Positions 48,165 through 60,800 of a stretch of DNA of 64,000 nucleotides are shown here, piece after piece. The position numbers and the translations under genes were made by a program. The notes beneath the pieces were generated by a model. It searched no databases and was not told the origin of the DNA. It was given only the letters and a program-made list of their open reading frames with translations. Within the stretch, counting starts at the first letter, position 1. Every line of letters starts with the position of its first letter. Origin of the DNA: Apium graveolens. Taxonomy: Eukaryota > Streptophyta > Magnoliopsida > Apiales > Apiaceae. The DNA is taken from positions 1 through 64,000 of the forward strand of contig NW_027417482.1 of the NCBI RefSeq assembly GCF_009905375.1, in the 5' to 3' direction.

Positions 48165-48404
48165 TTATAAAGTGATTCTTGATGTGCAGCAAGTTGTTTC
48201 TTCTTCGAATATGGTTTCGAGGTACTTCTGAGTTTTAATTCTGGAGATAACCGGAAGCTGATCAAACTTGCGGTATGGGGCAACAGCTGAGAAAGGAGTC
48301 CTAGTCGATGACTCGGACAACTCAGTCTTGGGTTGTAGAATACCAGGACGCAGGACCTTACCTGAGAACATAATCGGAGCCAAGCAAGCAGTAGTAGTTA
48401 CCAT
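48165..48404 (-). CDS. Small hypothetical protein (79 aa)
   Basis: The frame starts MVTTTACLAPIMFSGKVLRP, has a Ser/Thr-rich middle, then FSAVAPYRKFDQLPVISRIK and an acidic-then-Cys end (ETIFEEETTCC). The N-terminal half, with few acidic residues and many Ser/Thr, could be a plastid transit peptide. A TATATAAA box at 48489-48496 (minus) lies about 90 bp before the ATG. I do not recognise the family. It may be the first exon of a longer gene, although the frame ends cleanly. Confidence 0.45.
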   Translation of the reverse strand: MVTTTACLAPIMFSGKVLRPGILQPKTELSESSTRTPFSAVAPYRKFDQLPVISRIKTQKYLETIFEEETTCCTSRITL

Positions 48405-48488
48405 TTATTGAAACGAGTAAGTAAAGCACTAGTTGAATCTGTATGTGAATGAAGAAATGTGACTATTCACGGACTCTCGTATTGTACG

Positions 48489-48498
48489 TTTATATAAA
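48489..48498 (-). promoter_or_regulatory. TATA box of the 79-aa gene
   Basis: TATATAAA on the minus strand, with a CA-rich presumed leader between it and the ATG at 48404. The site is symmetric, so it could also be read on the plus strand. Confidence 0.5.
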
Positions 48499-48519
48499 CC
48501 CAGTGTAGAAGGGCTAGTG

Positions 48520-50460
48520 CAATGGAAGAAGAAAAGGAGAATGATTGTTGGGCATTCCGGTTGCCTAACGAGAAGCCAAAGGCAGAGAATAGAGACAAGT
48601 GTGTGATCACCAAGCTTTGCCTAATGGAGCAGCCAGTGCCGGTTTTTCACAAATAAAACAAATCATTGTCCCTCTGCTAATGCCTCTAAAAAACCTCCTT
48701 TTGAGTAGATGACTAGAATGAATTTCATATCAACCACTCAAATATGTGAATTTTAGATGTGGTTTTTGTACCTTACACGCCTTCCAATTCACACGTAAAT
48801 CTGGTTCTGCTCCTCTAAAAATTTTGCTTGAAAGATTGTTAATAGGATTTTGGTTTTGGTTGTCAAAGATAAGTTAGCTTCTGGTTTTATGTCTCAGCTG
48901 TATGAATTTTATATAATCCTTAATTACAAAATTAACTGCTGAGGTTTTTATTTTTCATTAGGGGAGCAGTGACTTATGAAGTACTTATAATAACAAGTAT
49001 TATATTATTCAACATACGATAAAAAAATTTAAACTGTAAAAGAAAATGTACGATGATTATTTTTTTTTGAATATAAATGTATAATTCATTTATGTAAAAT
49101 TAAGTTGGTCAACAAAAAAAAAAACACAGTCACTTTCTATTATGGTTGGGGAACTTGTGCGATCAATCCGTGCGTGGATTTGGTTGGGTTTCTTCCCAAG
49201 GATTTAGCTGCCGGTAGAAATCTTGAAAAATTATTACTTACGGTTTAATTTCATTTTACTCTTCAACCAAACATCGAACACCCTAATTTCTACGGTAACA
49301 ATACACTAGTTGTAAATAATTCTACACTCCGATACCAATTATATTTATACTTTTCCTTGTGTGGTTTAATTACTTTTAAATATTTTAATATATATATATA
49401 TATGTATATATGTATATATACTAGCCCTAAAACCCGTACGATACGCAGATTATTTTTAATATTACATAATTTATTTGAATTTAATATGAAGTAAAAAATT
49501 TTAAGTTATGAAATTTATTTATTTGAAATTTTAATAATATGATTTGATAATAGTTATTAATATACACAGGTGTATAAGTTACTTATACTACAGTTTTAAA
49601 AAATATGTAAGGATTAAAATTTTTATTTTTATTAATATTTATAGGTGTGTTTCTTAAAGATTATTATATTTTATTAAAATGTAAATTTTAGTTGAGATCA
49701 ATATTATATGAATTGTCATTAGTCTGTTAACTTACCAAATTCAATTAACTATATTCATATTTACGTTAGTTTAATAAGTTTAAACCCGAATCATTGGTAA
49801 AATTTTATGTATCAATGACAAAAAAATTATGTTAGTTTGAGGCCCATTATATCAACCAAATTCAAGTAATTATACTTAATATTTTGTTTAATTTTATTTT
49901 AGCCCGGGGTTATTATTATTTTATTTTAGACCGAATGAATAATATGTATTATTTTATTTTAGTTTGATGACATTATATCGACCCCACAAGTTTCTTTTCA
50001 AATTTTTATATTCATATAATACGGTTCAATAATATATTATTTTTATCAGGATCAATAATATTTATTATTTTATTTTAGCCTGATTCTTCAAATTCAACTA
50101 ACTATATGTAGTTCTTTTAATATTTCTTTTTAAAATTGGATTAATAGTATAATTTTGTTTAGTCCGGCTGGTAGTTTGACGACATTATATCGACCCCACG
50201 AATTTCTTTTCAAATTTTAATTTTGTTATATTCCGGTCCAATAATATTTTTTTTTGAAAAACATATAATATATATAAATGGCAGAGCAACCAATATCCAT
50301 ACAACCAACCCAATTGAAATGGGCTTAGCATTAACCTTAACCAACCAAACTAAACTTAAATAAACTAATAAGCCCATTAACAAACATAAGCAGCCCACTA
50401 AAGTTCAAACCATCAAACATTATTATAAATAAATAAACAAAAGCAACTGTTCAACTTCCT
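48520..50460. repeat. AT-rich repeat-derived region
   Basis: There are no genes. From about 49390 an AT microsatellite is followed by CCCTAAAACCCGTACGATAC, a phrase that starts many short dispersed plant repeats. An imperfect internal duplication of about 205 bp is marked by ATTATATCGACCCCAC at about 49973 and again at about 50184. The class is uncertain (Helitron-like or decayed LTR). Confidence 0.4.
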
Positions 50461-50539
50461 CTTCTTCACAGCTCCATGGCTTCATCTTCCTCCTGAGCTC
50501 CTCCATTGTCAAGATCAGCCCCTTCAGCCGGAATCCCAA

Positions 50540-51061
50540 TCACCACCTCAAAACCTTCAATCTCATTGTTACCCACTCCCTCACCAGCAGCTCCTTCACC
50601 AGCCAACCCAACTCTTGCAAGCCCGGACCCTGATCATCCTTTACATTTGCATGCAGAACATCCACATGAGGATCAACTACCTCATCATGTAACACAGCAG
50701 GCTCAATCTCCACTTGTCTGTTAGCTCGAAACCTGGGATCAATGTCTCCCAGTCCCATATCCAGATACCAGAGTTCCTCAATTCTGTCAAAATACTCTTC
50801 AACAATCACCATCTGACCCCAATTACGAGCTCCATTTTTAGCCAAATAAGTCGCCAATGCATTGGCTTCCCTATCAACGAGCCTCAATTCACATTTGTAG
50901 TTCTTATCTTCTTTTCTCTAATTCAACTGCCACATCCACATGACCCGTTTCCAAGATAAACTTCTTGTAACCTTTGAAATAAGCTTCCTTAAGCCCCTCA
51001 AGCAACGCATGAAGTTCATTTTCTCCTTGATCCTCAAAGCCCAGTGAACAAGCAGTCATAT
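50540..51061 (-). pseudogene. RNase H-like (RVT_3) retroelement fragment, cut at 51061
   Basis: The minus strand reads SLGFEDQGENELHALLEGLK, then GYKKFILETGHVD and LVDREANALATYLAKNGA, the arrangement of RNase H domains of plant LINEs or domesticated RNase H proteins. Stops near 50900-50930 break it. An acidic C-terminal extension (RIEELWYLDMGLGDIDPRF) follows. It begins abruptly at 51061, where the LTR-like block of element E starts, so it appears to have been split by that insertion. Confidence 0.6.
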
Positions 51062-51086
51062 TGTAAGGTCTTGTAAGAGGGCTATT

Positions 51087-51116
51087 TTAAGCTAGAAGGG
51101 GGGTTGAATAGCTTAA
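51087..51116 (-). promoter_or_regulatory. U5 stem-loop, C-rich loop (element E)
   Basis: The 7-bp perfect stem TTAAGCT (51087-51093) / AGCTTAA (51110-51116) carries a 16-nt loop identical to that of D and of B's 3' LTR: ATTCAACCCCCCTTCT on the element's strand. Only the stem sequence differs. Confidence 0.6.
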
Positions 51117-52096
51117 TTACCAATTTAAAAATTGTTATGGCATTTTAAAACTATTTTATCCTTTTTTAAAACTTTACCGAGTGGTTATGTAGTTTATATG
51201 TGCGGAAAACAAAGTGTAAGGAAAGAAAATACAACACGGTGATTTAATCCTGGTTCGCGATGGCGCAACCTCTAATAGATTCGCTCACCCCTACTCTAGT
51301 CCCCGAGCTCCTCTCCCGGACTCGGGATTTTCCCTTATAATAAACTCGCTCCTTTAGTAGGCGGAGAAGTCTTTACACCCTTTACAAGTATTTGTCTTGG
51401 TGCGTAACACAAGGGTCACCACCTCAAAATAAATGTAATACCTACACAACTTATCTTAGACAATAACTCCCCGTTATTTCTTCAAACTTGTTGTAGAGCC
51501 TTTGTGTGGACTTGGCTTCCTTAACTTTTGCCGGTCTTGGATTTTAGTGATCCGGTCTTGGGTCTTTCCTCTTCTTCACGGTGCGAAGACTACTAACTCC
51601 CGTTAGTACGTCTAGGACTTGGGTCTTAGAACGAGAATCACCTCACGTCACTTCACCTCACTACAAAACTAATAAGACAATCCACGAAACAAAACAAGCA
51701 GGAAAAGATTTGTTTTGAAATAGTATGTTACTGCACTCGCCCACAAATAGTAAAATATTCAAATAAGAAAATTAAACAAAATAAGAATACTTGACTTAAG
51801 ATAATAAATAGTAGTCCAAGTATTTTTATGATTACTCCTTTATAGATTAAATAGATAGGTGGAGTAATATAAGAAGTCTTTTTATATTAAGCACTTATGG
51901 CTTATGACTTCTTTAGTATTCTTCTTCTTTCGATTAATTATTTATAGATCGAAGAATACTTTAATTACAACCTCGGAGTTGTAATTTTACCTTTAAGTAT
52001 ATCAACTTAAGGTTTTAAGGTATACTTGTATATTGACGATTATAAGGTCAAAGTATACTCTCTTAACTTCAAGCACGTTTACAAGATTTATGAGTC

Positions 52097-52674
52097 TTAG
52101 CCAAGATCCAATTAAATAAGTGCAAGTAATTGGCTTAAGATTGTGCTTTTGAAGTTTGGACGAATAATTACGAGTATTTTATAGATATCGTAGTATAACC
52201 CCACGGAACACTGAAAGATGTTAGAAGGGGCTTATACGATATGACCTGTAATTGTTTATATACACGATATGTGTTAGCCAAGATCCAATTAAATGGCGTA
52301 AATTAATTGGCTAACTCATGGATTTGATTCGTCCTTAATTTTAACGGATGATTACGAAGTAGTTTATATGGAACAAGCTATAATCCCCCGGAACACTAAA
52401 GATGTTAGAAGGGATTACACTTTTACTTCGTAATATTTTATATGTACGTTATTAGTTAGAAAAGATCCAATTAAAGAGCGTTAAGTAATTGTCTAACTCG
52501 TACGATCCGTTTTAAGATTTGACAAATTACGAAGTGTTTATATGAGACAAGTAATAATCCCCCGGAGAGCACTAAAGATGCTAGAAAGGATTACACTTAA
52601 ACTTCGTAATTATTTTATGAGCACGAATGAATGTTAGCCAAGATCCAATTAAAGTGCAAGAAATAATTGGCTAA
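52097..52674. repeat. Diverged ~180-bp tandem repeat with internal hairpin
   Basis: Four units start at 52097, 52274, 52456 and 52634 with TTAGCCAAGATCCAATTAAA (TTAGAA in the third) and reach AATTGGCTAA about 40 bases on, making an inverted repeat. A second conserved block (GAACACTAAAGATGTTAGAA type) follows in the first three units near 52206, 52388 and 52565. Divergence between units is high, so the array is old. Confidence 0.85.
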
Positions 52675-53225
52675 CTCGTACTTGTGTCAAATATAATCTC
52701 CCCTTGGAGATAAAGTACTTTTCTTTTTAGATCTTCTCATTGGAATGATTTATGTGAAGATCAAGTACTTATTCGAATTCCGAGTTCGAATCTAAGTTCT
52801 CCCCGAGAACTTTCCTTATAATAGAGCTTGTATTAGAGCTTAAGATGAAGTAGAAAAGTTAAGTACAAAGCTTAAATACAAAGAACTCAAATAAGAAGCT
52901 AAAACTATCCACTTTTGGAAAACGGTCGGAAAAGTTCGCCGTAGGTTCGGCCGGATTTTGGCATTTTGGTCGAACTTGGGCAGCCTTTCGGGAGTCCGGG
53001 AAGTGGTAGTGGATGAGCTCACTTCGTGGGATAAAGCTTGGTTGGGTGAAGCTAAACTTGGATTTCAAAAACCTTGTATATATGTAAGTATATAGAAGAG
53101 AGAGAAGGTTTTTGAGAAAAAGTGTGTGTATAGAATTTGAAAGAGATGAAGAGAAGCACTTCTTGAAAAAATCCCAGTAATTTTGTGGCTCTTTAGCTTG
53201 AATAAAATGGGTTGGGGTGGGGGTT

Positions 53226-53233
53226 TATTTATA
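53226..53233 (-). promoter_or_regulatory. TATA box of element E LTR (putative)
   Basis: TATAAATA on the minus strand lies in a C-rich context (CCTCCTATAAATAAACCCC). A start site would be expected near 53200. This supports reading the block as a minus-strand LTR. Confidence 0.45.
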
Positions 53234-53240
53234 GGAGGAG

Positions 53241-55239
53241 TTGGGCGGATTGAATGGCTGAGATTTGAGAATGAATGAATGGTGGATGGAGTGTATCACA
53301 TGGATTGATGACATGACAAGTAGGTTGTGTTTCTTTGCAAGTGGGAAGGAAGCACAAGCTAGTATTCATTCAAATCTCAACTTATATATATATATATTAA
53401 ATATATATTTTCCTTTTCTTTCAATCATTCTTTAATTAGTTTAATTAAGGATTAAGCACCATTAATTATGACCACCCCAAAAACTCTTAAATAAATATCA
53501 TAAAAAATATGATAATTACCTAAATATTATTAAATGATGTCCTGCAAGTTTTGGTCAAATTTAGTCAATGGTAAATAGGTCGAACGTGGTCAACTGTGGG
53601 ACCAACTGCCTCGATTTTTGTGCCCGGACAAAAATTCTCTGAATGTTACGAAAATTTTACCATACTTAGAAAATACCATTTAAATGATTCATACCAAATT
53701 TTAAGTCATTCTAGAATGTGGAAGTATTTTATCTAAAAATGAAACTGTTCTGTCAGCCTTTCTTCCGAATAAAAATATCGTTGGTCTTGAAATAAAGGAG
53801 ATGGATCTTTTGACCAAAGTTTTGACTTGTATAAATACTTAAAATATATTTCCTAATATATAAAATATATTTGAATGGTGGGAAATATTTTTGAGTATTT
53901 TTAATAATTTTCTCCGAGAAATACTGATTTTACGAAACGGGAGAAAATTACTTTACGAACACACAAAATGGGTGTAAAAATGGATATTAATACTTCAAAC
54001 ATAATATTAATAAAATTTGAGTAAAAACTCTTTTGAAGGATGTAAAAAATATTTAGGAGTGAAGAGTAAAACATTTTTGATATAGCACGAGATCTCGAAA
54101 GAGTATTTCTGCAATATTCCTTATTCGAGCTTGTTGCCATATTCCTGTTGCAACACAATTCTAAGAAATATCATATCTTGATGTTTCTTCTTTGATCATA
54201 TTACCTTAGAGATATATTCCACAAGGATATAGTTTTGATATTTTGCAAGAATGGAATATCTCTTTTATCTGTTTAAAAGACATGATTTTGCTAGTTTGAC
54301 TTTTTGACTTTGATTTGGATCAATTAAATTCATGTCCTAATGGAGAGGATCTACGTGTTCTTAATTTTATGTTTAATCGTAAAAATACCAAAATAAATAA
54401 TATATCAAAGATATCATTTCAATCTTCCCCATTTTGGTATTTGCCAAACAAACATAAAATTAATAGTGTGTGCTTCCCCTTGGTGTATGCATGAATTTTT
54501 GAAAAATATTTTGCACATAAAGCATTTATATACTTAGAGATTAAATTTCTTTCTTGAGATCCTATAAAATACTTTGTTAGATGTATCATATAATAATAGA
54601 AGCACAAATAGATCCTTGTATAAAAAAAGATAGCAATTTTCTAAAAGTTGGAAATTAGGGGTCCAAATCTCTTATACTTGTTCAAAATGATCATAATTTC
54701 TCTTCCCCTTTTGTTTGGTATATTCCAAAAAGAGTGTATATTTACGTGGAAGAGTTGTATCTAAAAGTATTGACTAGGTAAGCATGGCAATTTGATCATA
54801 GATCTAGTCAAGTACATGTATTTTGATCATATAGGAATTAGATGCATGATATTGTTGATCTATTTTTGCATGTATTGAAAGAAAAAAGTTAATGTAATAC
54901 TGTTGAGATATAGTTAGTTTAGCAGATTAGAAATAGAAGAACTGTTTTAAGAATGTATGGTTTGATTTAAAAGATAGGGTGTATTGTTTAATAGCCAATA
55001 TCTATTAGTAGTTGATCCCTTTTCAATTTGATTACCAAATATTGTAGTCAAAACAATTTTTATAAGAATAATTTCATGATCGTGTGATTTAGCCGCCTGT
55101 TTGAACTTATATTTAAAGATCAGTTAATTAAGATTTAGCAAGTTCATTTCATTTTGACAGATTGCAAGTAACTTTAGACAACTTGTACTAAGCCAATTTC
55201 AGTCTGGAGTATATCTTGATGCATAAGAACAAGGCCTTA
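53241..55239. other. AT-rich sequence, possibly U3 of element E
   Basis: I found no coding sequence. The frames at 53901-54158 and 54419-54607 lie in low-complexity AT-rich sequence and show no family resemblance. Confidence 0.35.
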
Positions 55240-55530
55240 GTATTTTCCAATCTAGACTACATAATTCTGCAATCACAAATTACAAGAACTGTCACTAATA
55301 CAATCTAGTATTTTGGTACAAAATCTAATACTAATACAATCTTTGTCTATTTCTAGGTCTAAGTAACAGTTTATACAGTTTGAGATCTAATACAGACTAG
55401 TTGATGACATTACATTTAACAAGGTCTAATACAAACTACAATTCTGTCTTGAATGGATCCAATTTAACAACAGTAGCTAAGCACATATTTTACACAGCTG
55501 ACCAACTAATACAATCTAGTATGATTGATT
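55240..55530. repeat. CTAATACAATCTAG-type motif array
   Basis: Six or more variants of CTAATACAATCTAG or CTAATACAAACTA occur over about 290 bp, in the style of the U3 arrays of A, B and D. It may be the U3 array of element E, although it is about 2 kb from the candidate TATA box. Confidence 0.5.
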
Positions 55531-56378
55531 GACTATCCAGAGACTATACTTAACACTTCAGGCTAATAATGAAATTGAGAACAATGTGCACATACCTTTA
55601 GCATGGTAACTGGGATGGTTTGTGCATTGAGTAGTGTGAATAGTATAGATAAAATATATAAAGGATAATATTCTTCTCACCTTTTTTACCTTTAATATGA
55701 GCTTTCCTGGAATGCATTGTTTTGGACTTTGTCAAATTCTATATATTGGTAGCTTCTCAGAGATGTATATTTCCTGCAAATTAGTTTGACATAGAAAGAA
55801 ATTGCCAACAATTTACATAACTGTTAGCTGTATCAGAATAAAGTACTGGGGTATTTGCAAGAACATAACTGTGCCTTTTAATTATTGTGGTTTATTGTTT
55901 GAATGCAAGTGATTATATATCAGATCTTAAATCCTGCATGAGAAATAGATTTCACAAACTTATATTTTTATGCCAGAAAACATAGAAATGTTTAAAATCA
56001 GATTTGACTTTGATCCTGCATAGAATGGTTAGTGAGTTTAAGAGGAAACTTATAGTATAATAATGATAGAGTATGCAACACCAGAAGTAACAGAATGCAG
56101 AGTATATTACATAGAACAAAATTGTTCATATCAATCAGTGTGGTTCACTGATTAAATAGAACAAAGTTCTGCACCTGTGTTAAGAGATTACAAAGCCTAA
56201 GGAGTGCATACACTCCATCAAATCCAAACAAAGTTAAACAATTCAAGATTACAAACAACAACCAACAAAAAGTCTGATAAGTTACAAATACATCGGATAA
56301 TAGAAAAATAGGTACATAATAGCAAGTACCAGCATAACATCACAGAGCAGACTTCATCACATAGCAGAATCAGGTAAG
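55531..56378. other. Non-coding sequence downstream of the element E extra ORF
   Basis: No gene. On the minus strand a purine-rich run (AAAGGTAAAAAAGGTGAGAA, near 55670-55690) could be a polypurine tract, but no TG-start follows it. Confidence 0.3.
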
Positions 56379-57871
56379 TTAACCAATCACATTTCCAGCA
56401 GCATCACAGATATGAACCAAATCAGGAAAATTATCAATCAGTTGACCTTTAACACCCATATTAACCTCTTTTAACTCATGAATCATAGCAGTGTTATCAT
56501 GTATAGGGATTTGAAAGGAAGAGACAATGTCATGATCATTCATGCAAGGAGGTCCTAGAGTAGATGCAGCCAAATGCTCTAAATATGCAATCCTATATTT
56601 GCAAGAGGCAGTGAGACTCTCTAGTGCTCCTACTCTTTAATCTCATTATTTTCTTCCTTAACCCTCTTAAGTTCAGGTTTTAGTTCATGAAACATGATTT
56701 TGACAGACTCAAACTTAGACAGAAACACATCTTCCTCTCTAATGAATTGGGGAATAATTGTGGGAGTTGCCTCTTGAGGCTCACAGTGCATCAGGGGCAC
56801 TTGTGGCCTAATGTGTTCATTAGTGATTTGAGAATCAGCAAGATTAGAAAATGCTTCAGGCATGTTAATGTTGCAAAGTGCAAAGAAAGATGAGATTCGC
56901 ATACCATAAGTCATATAATCTACAAGATGTGCATTGATCATGTTTAGAAGAATAACATAAGATATGCTGAAATGGATTTTGTTTGTGCATAAAAGATACA
57001 TGATTTTCATATCAAAGAAATCAAAGTACTTACTTTGATTTGGTTTTGGCATAGCATTGCCCTAATGATTAGAGCAATATGCTGAAAAGTGCCAGTGAAG
57101 TGTTTGAAATGAATACCACAGTTAACATCACATAAACCATCAGGAATGTCAGATTTACAAAAAGTGCCAAGCATTAGTTCAAATTCAGATTTGTTAAAAA
57201 CAAAGAGAGAGAAGATATCCTCACAAGGCAACTCACACAAATGCAAAGGTAAATGCAGTGCCCTATTAATGCTTTTGTTAACAACATAAATGACCTTTTT
57301 GTTGACTGATGTAATAAAATGCAGTATGCCATCTATCCCTTTTATGATATTCATGTTACAATAGAACTCTCCCATGAGGTGTGTGCAGTAGTGCTTACCT
57401 AAGTTATACATGAGACCATCCCACCTAGCCCTTCTAATTATGAACTCTACTTCACCCTTCATATCAACACAAGTGCCAGGTTGGACATTTTTAACAAGTT
57501 CAAGAAACTTTTTGGAGTTTGAAGGGTTTGACAGTTTTGGTGGAGGGGGTTTTGGTGTGTTCATAGAGGTGTTTGTGTTTTGTCTTAGGTTAGCTTTTCT
57601 GGTGTATACTTTGGCTTGTAAGGGTTTAGGAGGTCTAGGGTTAGGGGATTTAGGGTTTTGATATTTTCTGCTTTGATAGAAAGGGATGGTATGGTTTTTA
57701 TATCCCTTTCTGAATTGTCTTGGAGGGAGGTGTCTTTTGTGATAGTGTTTAGGTTGTGAGGTTTGAACATGTTTGAAAGAAGAGGTCTTATGGTGATGAA
57801 AATGATTGAAGATATGGGTTTTCAATCAGTGGTCTTGGTTTAGGGTAAAAAGGGTTAACATTTGGGTTCAT
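56379..57871 (-). pseudogene. Extra ORF of element E, frameshifted
   Basis: A likely start is the Met at 57871 (MNPNVNPFYPKPRPLIENPY). The long frame 57825-57007 begins with a basic, Pro-rich region and then a globular-looking region (FLELVKNVQPGTCVDMKGEV, RRARWDGLMYNLGKHYCTHL). The frame shifts near 57050 into 57052-56630, which ends in a charged coiled coil (ELKRVKEENNEIKE), and shifts again near 56630 into the 56573-56379 end (PDLVHICDAAGNVIG). It lies 3' of Copia RNase H and has a C-terminal coiled coil, the layout of extra or env-like ORFs in SIRE-type Copia elements. It is not a recognisable envelope protein. Function unknown. Confidence 0.55.
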
Positions 57872-57934
57872 GTTGCAAGTGAAGTGGAGTTTATGCAACT
57901 AGTGTGTGTGTGAATGCAACATACAAGATATGCA

Positions 57935-57942
57935 TATATATA
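57935..57942 (-). promoter_or_regulatory. TATA box upstream of element E extra ORF
   Basis: TATATATA on the minus strand lies about 65 bases before the Met at 57871, leaving a leader of about 35 nt. It parallels the TATA box upstream of the extra ORF of element A. AT-richness makes chance occurrence possible. Confidence 0.35.
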
Positions 57943-57949
57943 ACCATTT

Positions 57950-60100
57950 AACACATATGCAGAAAGAAAATATTTTAAAAATTAAGATTTTTAGAAATTG
58001 TAAACTGTTTATGAATAATGAAAAACATTTAATGTATGCATGGCTGTGTTACATAAAAGTCCAAGTTCTTTATTAATAGATACTAGGATGATGCATATGA
58101 ATGAATGATATAATGCAGCACATATACACAGATTCATAAACTTTTACAGAAGAGAATAAAGAATTGTATTAATTCTTTGTCTTTGTGTCTACTTTAGAAA
58201 ACAACACAGTACATAAGTACAAATTTTGAAAACTGTGTGACATAAAGTTGATATCCTAGCTTACTCTATTACACAGGAACTGTACTTTTAGTGCAGAAAC
58301 ATTTAAGGATGAGCTGTGTTTGAAGTGAGTTTGAAAGAAGAACTGATTTTTAATGCAAATAAAATCTGTTACATTTATTTCTCAAGAAACTATGTCATTA
58401 ATGAGATGCAACCAAAGGAATGTCATGCATATTAAACACATAACGGGGCATACACAATCAGTTTTCATTTAATTCTTCAAGCATTCAAGGCAATACAATA
58501 CTCAGATCATTTATATCAGATATAACACTTTAAATGCAGTAAGTTATAAAAAGTCACCTAATTGTTCTAAGTGGCCATTAATCAAAGCAGTGATCCAGAT
58601 ACAGGGATGCTCAAGGCTCCCCTGCCAGGTCTTACTGTGAGGGCTGGTGTGTGAGTGTATTATTTATTTTTGTTAATTTGAGATTACACAAACCAGTTCT
58701 TGATAATACCTCATCTGATTACTTGTAACTCCACAAGCAAATAAAAGATGCACATAATAGTACATAATTCAAATAGACAAGTAGGGATTGCAGTCAACAA
58801 GACATTTCTTATCCAGATTCAATGTATTCAGCTTAAGACAACAAACAGGACAGCTTGCAAATACATTTGGACACACACTTGTACAAACTTAATATCTCAG
58901 TAATCTTAGATCAATTTGGTATAATTTGAACAGACTAATGTTAAACAACCAAGATAATATCAAAGACAATTACAGTTAACATGTAAGAATTCAGTTCAAC
59001 CAAGTAACCCAGAAAAATAAGTGATAACATATTCAGGGTTCAATTCACACAGATTTTATTACTAAAGAAAGTATAGACCTGTGTTAAGGTTATTCTTGAT
59101 TATACATTGTTCTTGACAGATAATGAACACAAGAGTTTGTTTTCTTTTTAAAGGAAAACGCTAGCAGAGAACTTGTTAAAACAAAACCGTGATTTATTAA
59201 CCAAGACAGATCATAGTTGAAGTACTATTGAACAGTATTGTTTATTAGTTCAGTTAACAACTTAGGTAATATGCTTTTAATAACATACATATCATAATCA
59301 CATATACTTATAGCTCTGCAAGGATTAATCAGGTAATCAGACTATAAATACAAACAGTGGTGTTAAAGACTCAATTCAACAGGATTTATACCTAGGAAAC
59401 TTCACCAATAGGTAAATAAAAATTTATGAAGTACACTGAATTATCAAGGAACTTAGAGTCAAGACAACTAGGATACTGACTTTCCTGGACTTAAAAAAAC
59501 ATCAATAAACAATATGTTATTTTATACCAGAACTTCATAATTTATCAAGCAAATAGACCTTATTTGAAACAATTTCACAAATATTTTGAAGCACACAGAT
59601 TCACAGCTTTTAACTTCAGTCAAACAGATTAACTCAACAAGTTTACATTTTACACTTATATTTATATTTCATTTAAACTTCAAAGACTGATAAAGATTGT
59701 TCTTAACTTAACTAAGTGATCATTTTAAGCAATCATTGAAATATTATCCAGATTAATCAACAAACTTTCTTGACTGAATAACACAGCTACCAGGTAATCT
59801 TCAAACCAGCAGATAATCACACATTCAAAGTTAATCCCAAGTCTACCAGATAAACATTTATCCAACAGATAATCATAAATCCAACATATAACAACCTCTA
59901 CAACAATAATCCGAATTTCATACTTTTAATTCGATCAGCCATAGAGTAGAATCAAATCTCAGTTTCTTTAAACAAATATCACATAATATTTCTTCTCACA
60001 AATTTAAAACTTAATCAGATAAAGTTCGATTCAACTCAAGTCAAGTCTCTTAACAAATAATATCAATCAAATTAGACTGAAAGGATTACAGAATTCTTAC
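57950..60100. other. AT-rich non-coding region inside element E
   Basis: There are no ORFs of note. Short loosely repeated phrases such as CAGATAATCA occur at 59750-59890. If the minus-strand leader at 60101-60600 is spliced to the extra ORF, this is its intron. Confidence 0.35.
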
Positions 60101-60221
60101 CTGAGCCTAGAGTCTGGCCTGACTCATAGCGGACTGAGTCAACTTCCGATTTACTCTTCTCCGTCGCATGCAGCCATCGAATCTTCTTTTCCGAGAAGAT
60201 ATTGCATTTACCCGTCTTCTC
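60101..60221 (-). other. Possible spliced leader exon
   Basis: On the minus strand this 121-bp segment is bounded by an acceptor (ATATGACAG before 60221) and a strong donor (CAG then GTAAGA after 60101). One frame is open throughout (EKTGKCNIFSEKKIRWLHAT and onward), but no Met connects to it. It is GC-richer than its surroundings. It could be a 5' exon of a host gene or a leader exon of the element E transcript. Confidence 0.35.
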
Positions 60222-60539
60222 CTGTCATATAACTTGAAATCGAGTTAGATTTTTACTGAATCAAAGACTCAAAATCAAAACAAATATATATATATATATA
60301 AATCAATCGATTTAATGTCCAATTTGATGATTCTCGTTCGATTCATGCATAAATCGTCGATTTTTATCATCAAAATCGAATTCATTTACCAACCCAATCA
60401 ACTGTTTTTATTATATCTTTTAGTGATATAATGATTATATGTATAAGCATAGTATCTGTAAGAATTCATCGAAGATTTGAAGGAAAAACAAAGAATTTGA
60501 TCTAGGGTTCTTCGAAAGAGGCGGAGAGAAGAAGAGAGG

Positions 60540-60800
60540 CGAGAGAGTGTTTAGAGATTAGGGTTAAGAATTGAACTGAGAGCGTGTACTGTACAAAACA
60601 GTGTTTCACTTATATATTTTATGGAATAAACGAACCAGATTAATTAGGTTTAGAAATGGACGTTTGAGATTAGAAGGTGTTTTTAGAATATGGGTTTTTG
60701 ATTAAATGGGCTGGGCTGTTTTGAAAATAAATAGATAAACCCTTTTAAAAGGTATTTGGGCTGGATTAATTTGATTGGGCCGGATAAAACAATCCAGAAA
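60540..60800 (-). promoter_or_regulatory. Promoter-like region, minus strand
   Basis: A TATA box (TATATAAG, 60609-60616) is preceded by several GGCCCA/AGCCCA elements (about 60700-60785). It is followed by a telo-box-like AACCCTAA (about 60559-60566) and a CT-rich leader. Site II plus telo-box is typical of promoters of plant growth-related genes. Confidence 0.4.

Larger units (their letters stand above)
51062..53240 (-). repeat. LTR-like block of Copia-type element E (3' end)
   Basis: On the minus strand this block ends CTTACAAGACCTTACA at 51062, with a U5 hairpin 26 nt inside that end (51087-51116) and a TATA box at 53226-53233. Between these lie the 180-bp tandem repeat (52097-52674) and GC-richer unique sequence (51240-51660). 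No primer site follows 51062, so this would be a 3' or solo LTR. Its U3 start is not identified; it may extend to 55-56 kb. Confidence 0.5.

Noticed and set aside
53901..54607. Minus-strand frames of 85 and 62 aa
   Set aside because: They arise in AT-rich sequence without stops by chance. No domain, promoter or homology is seen.
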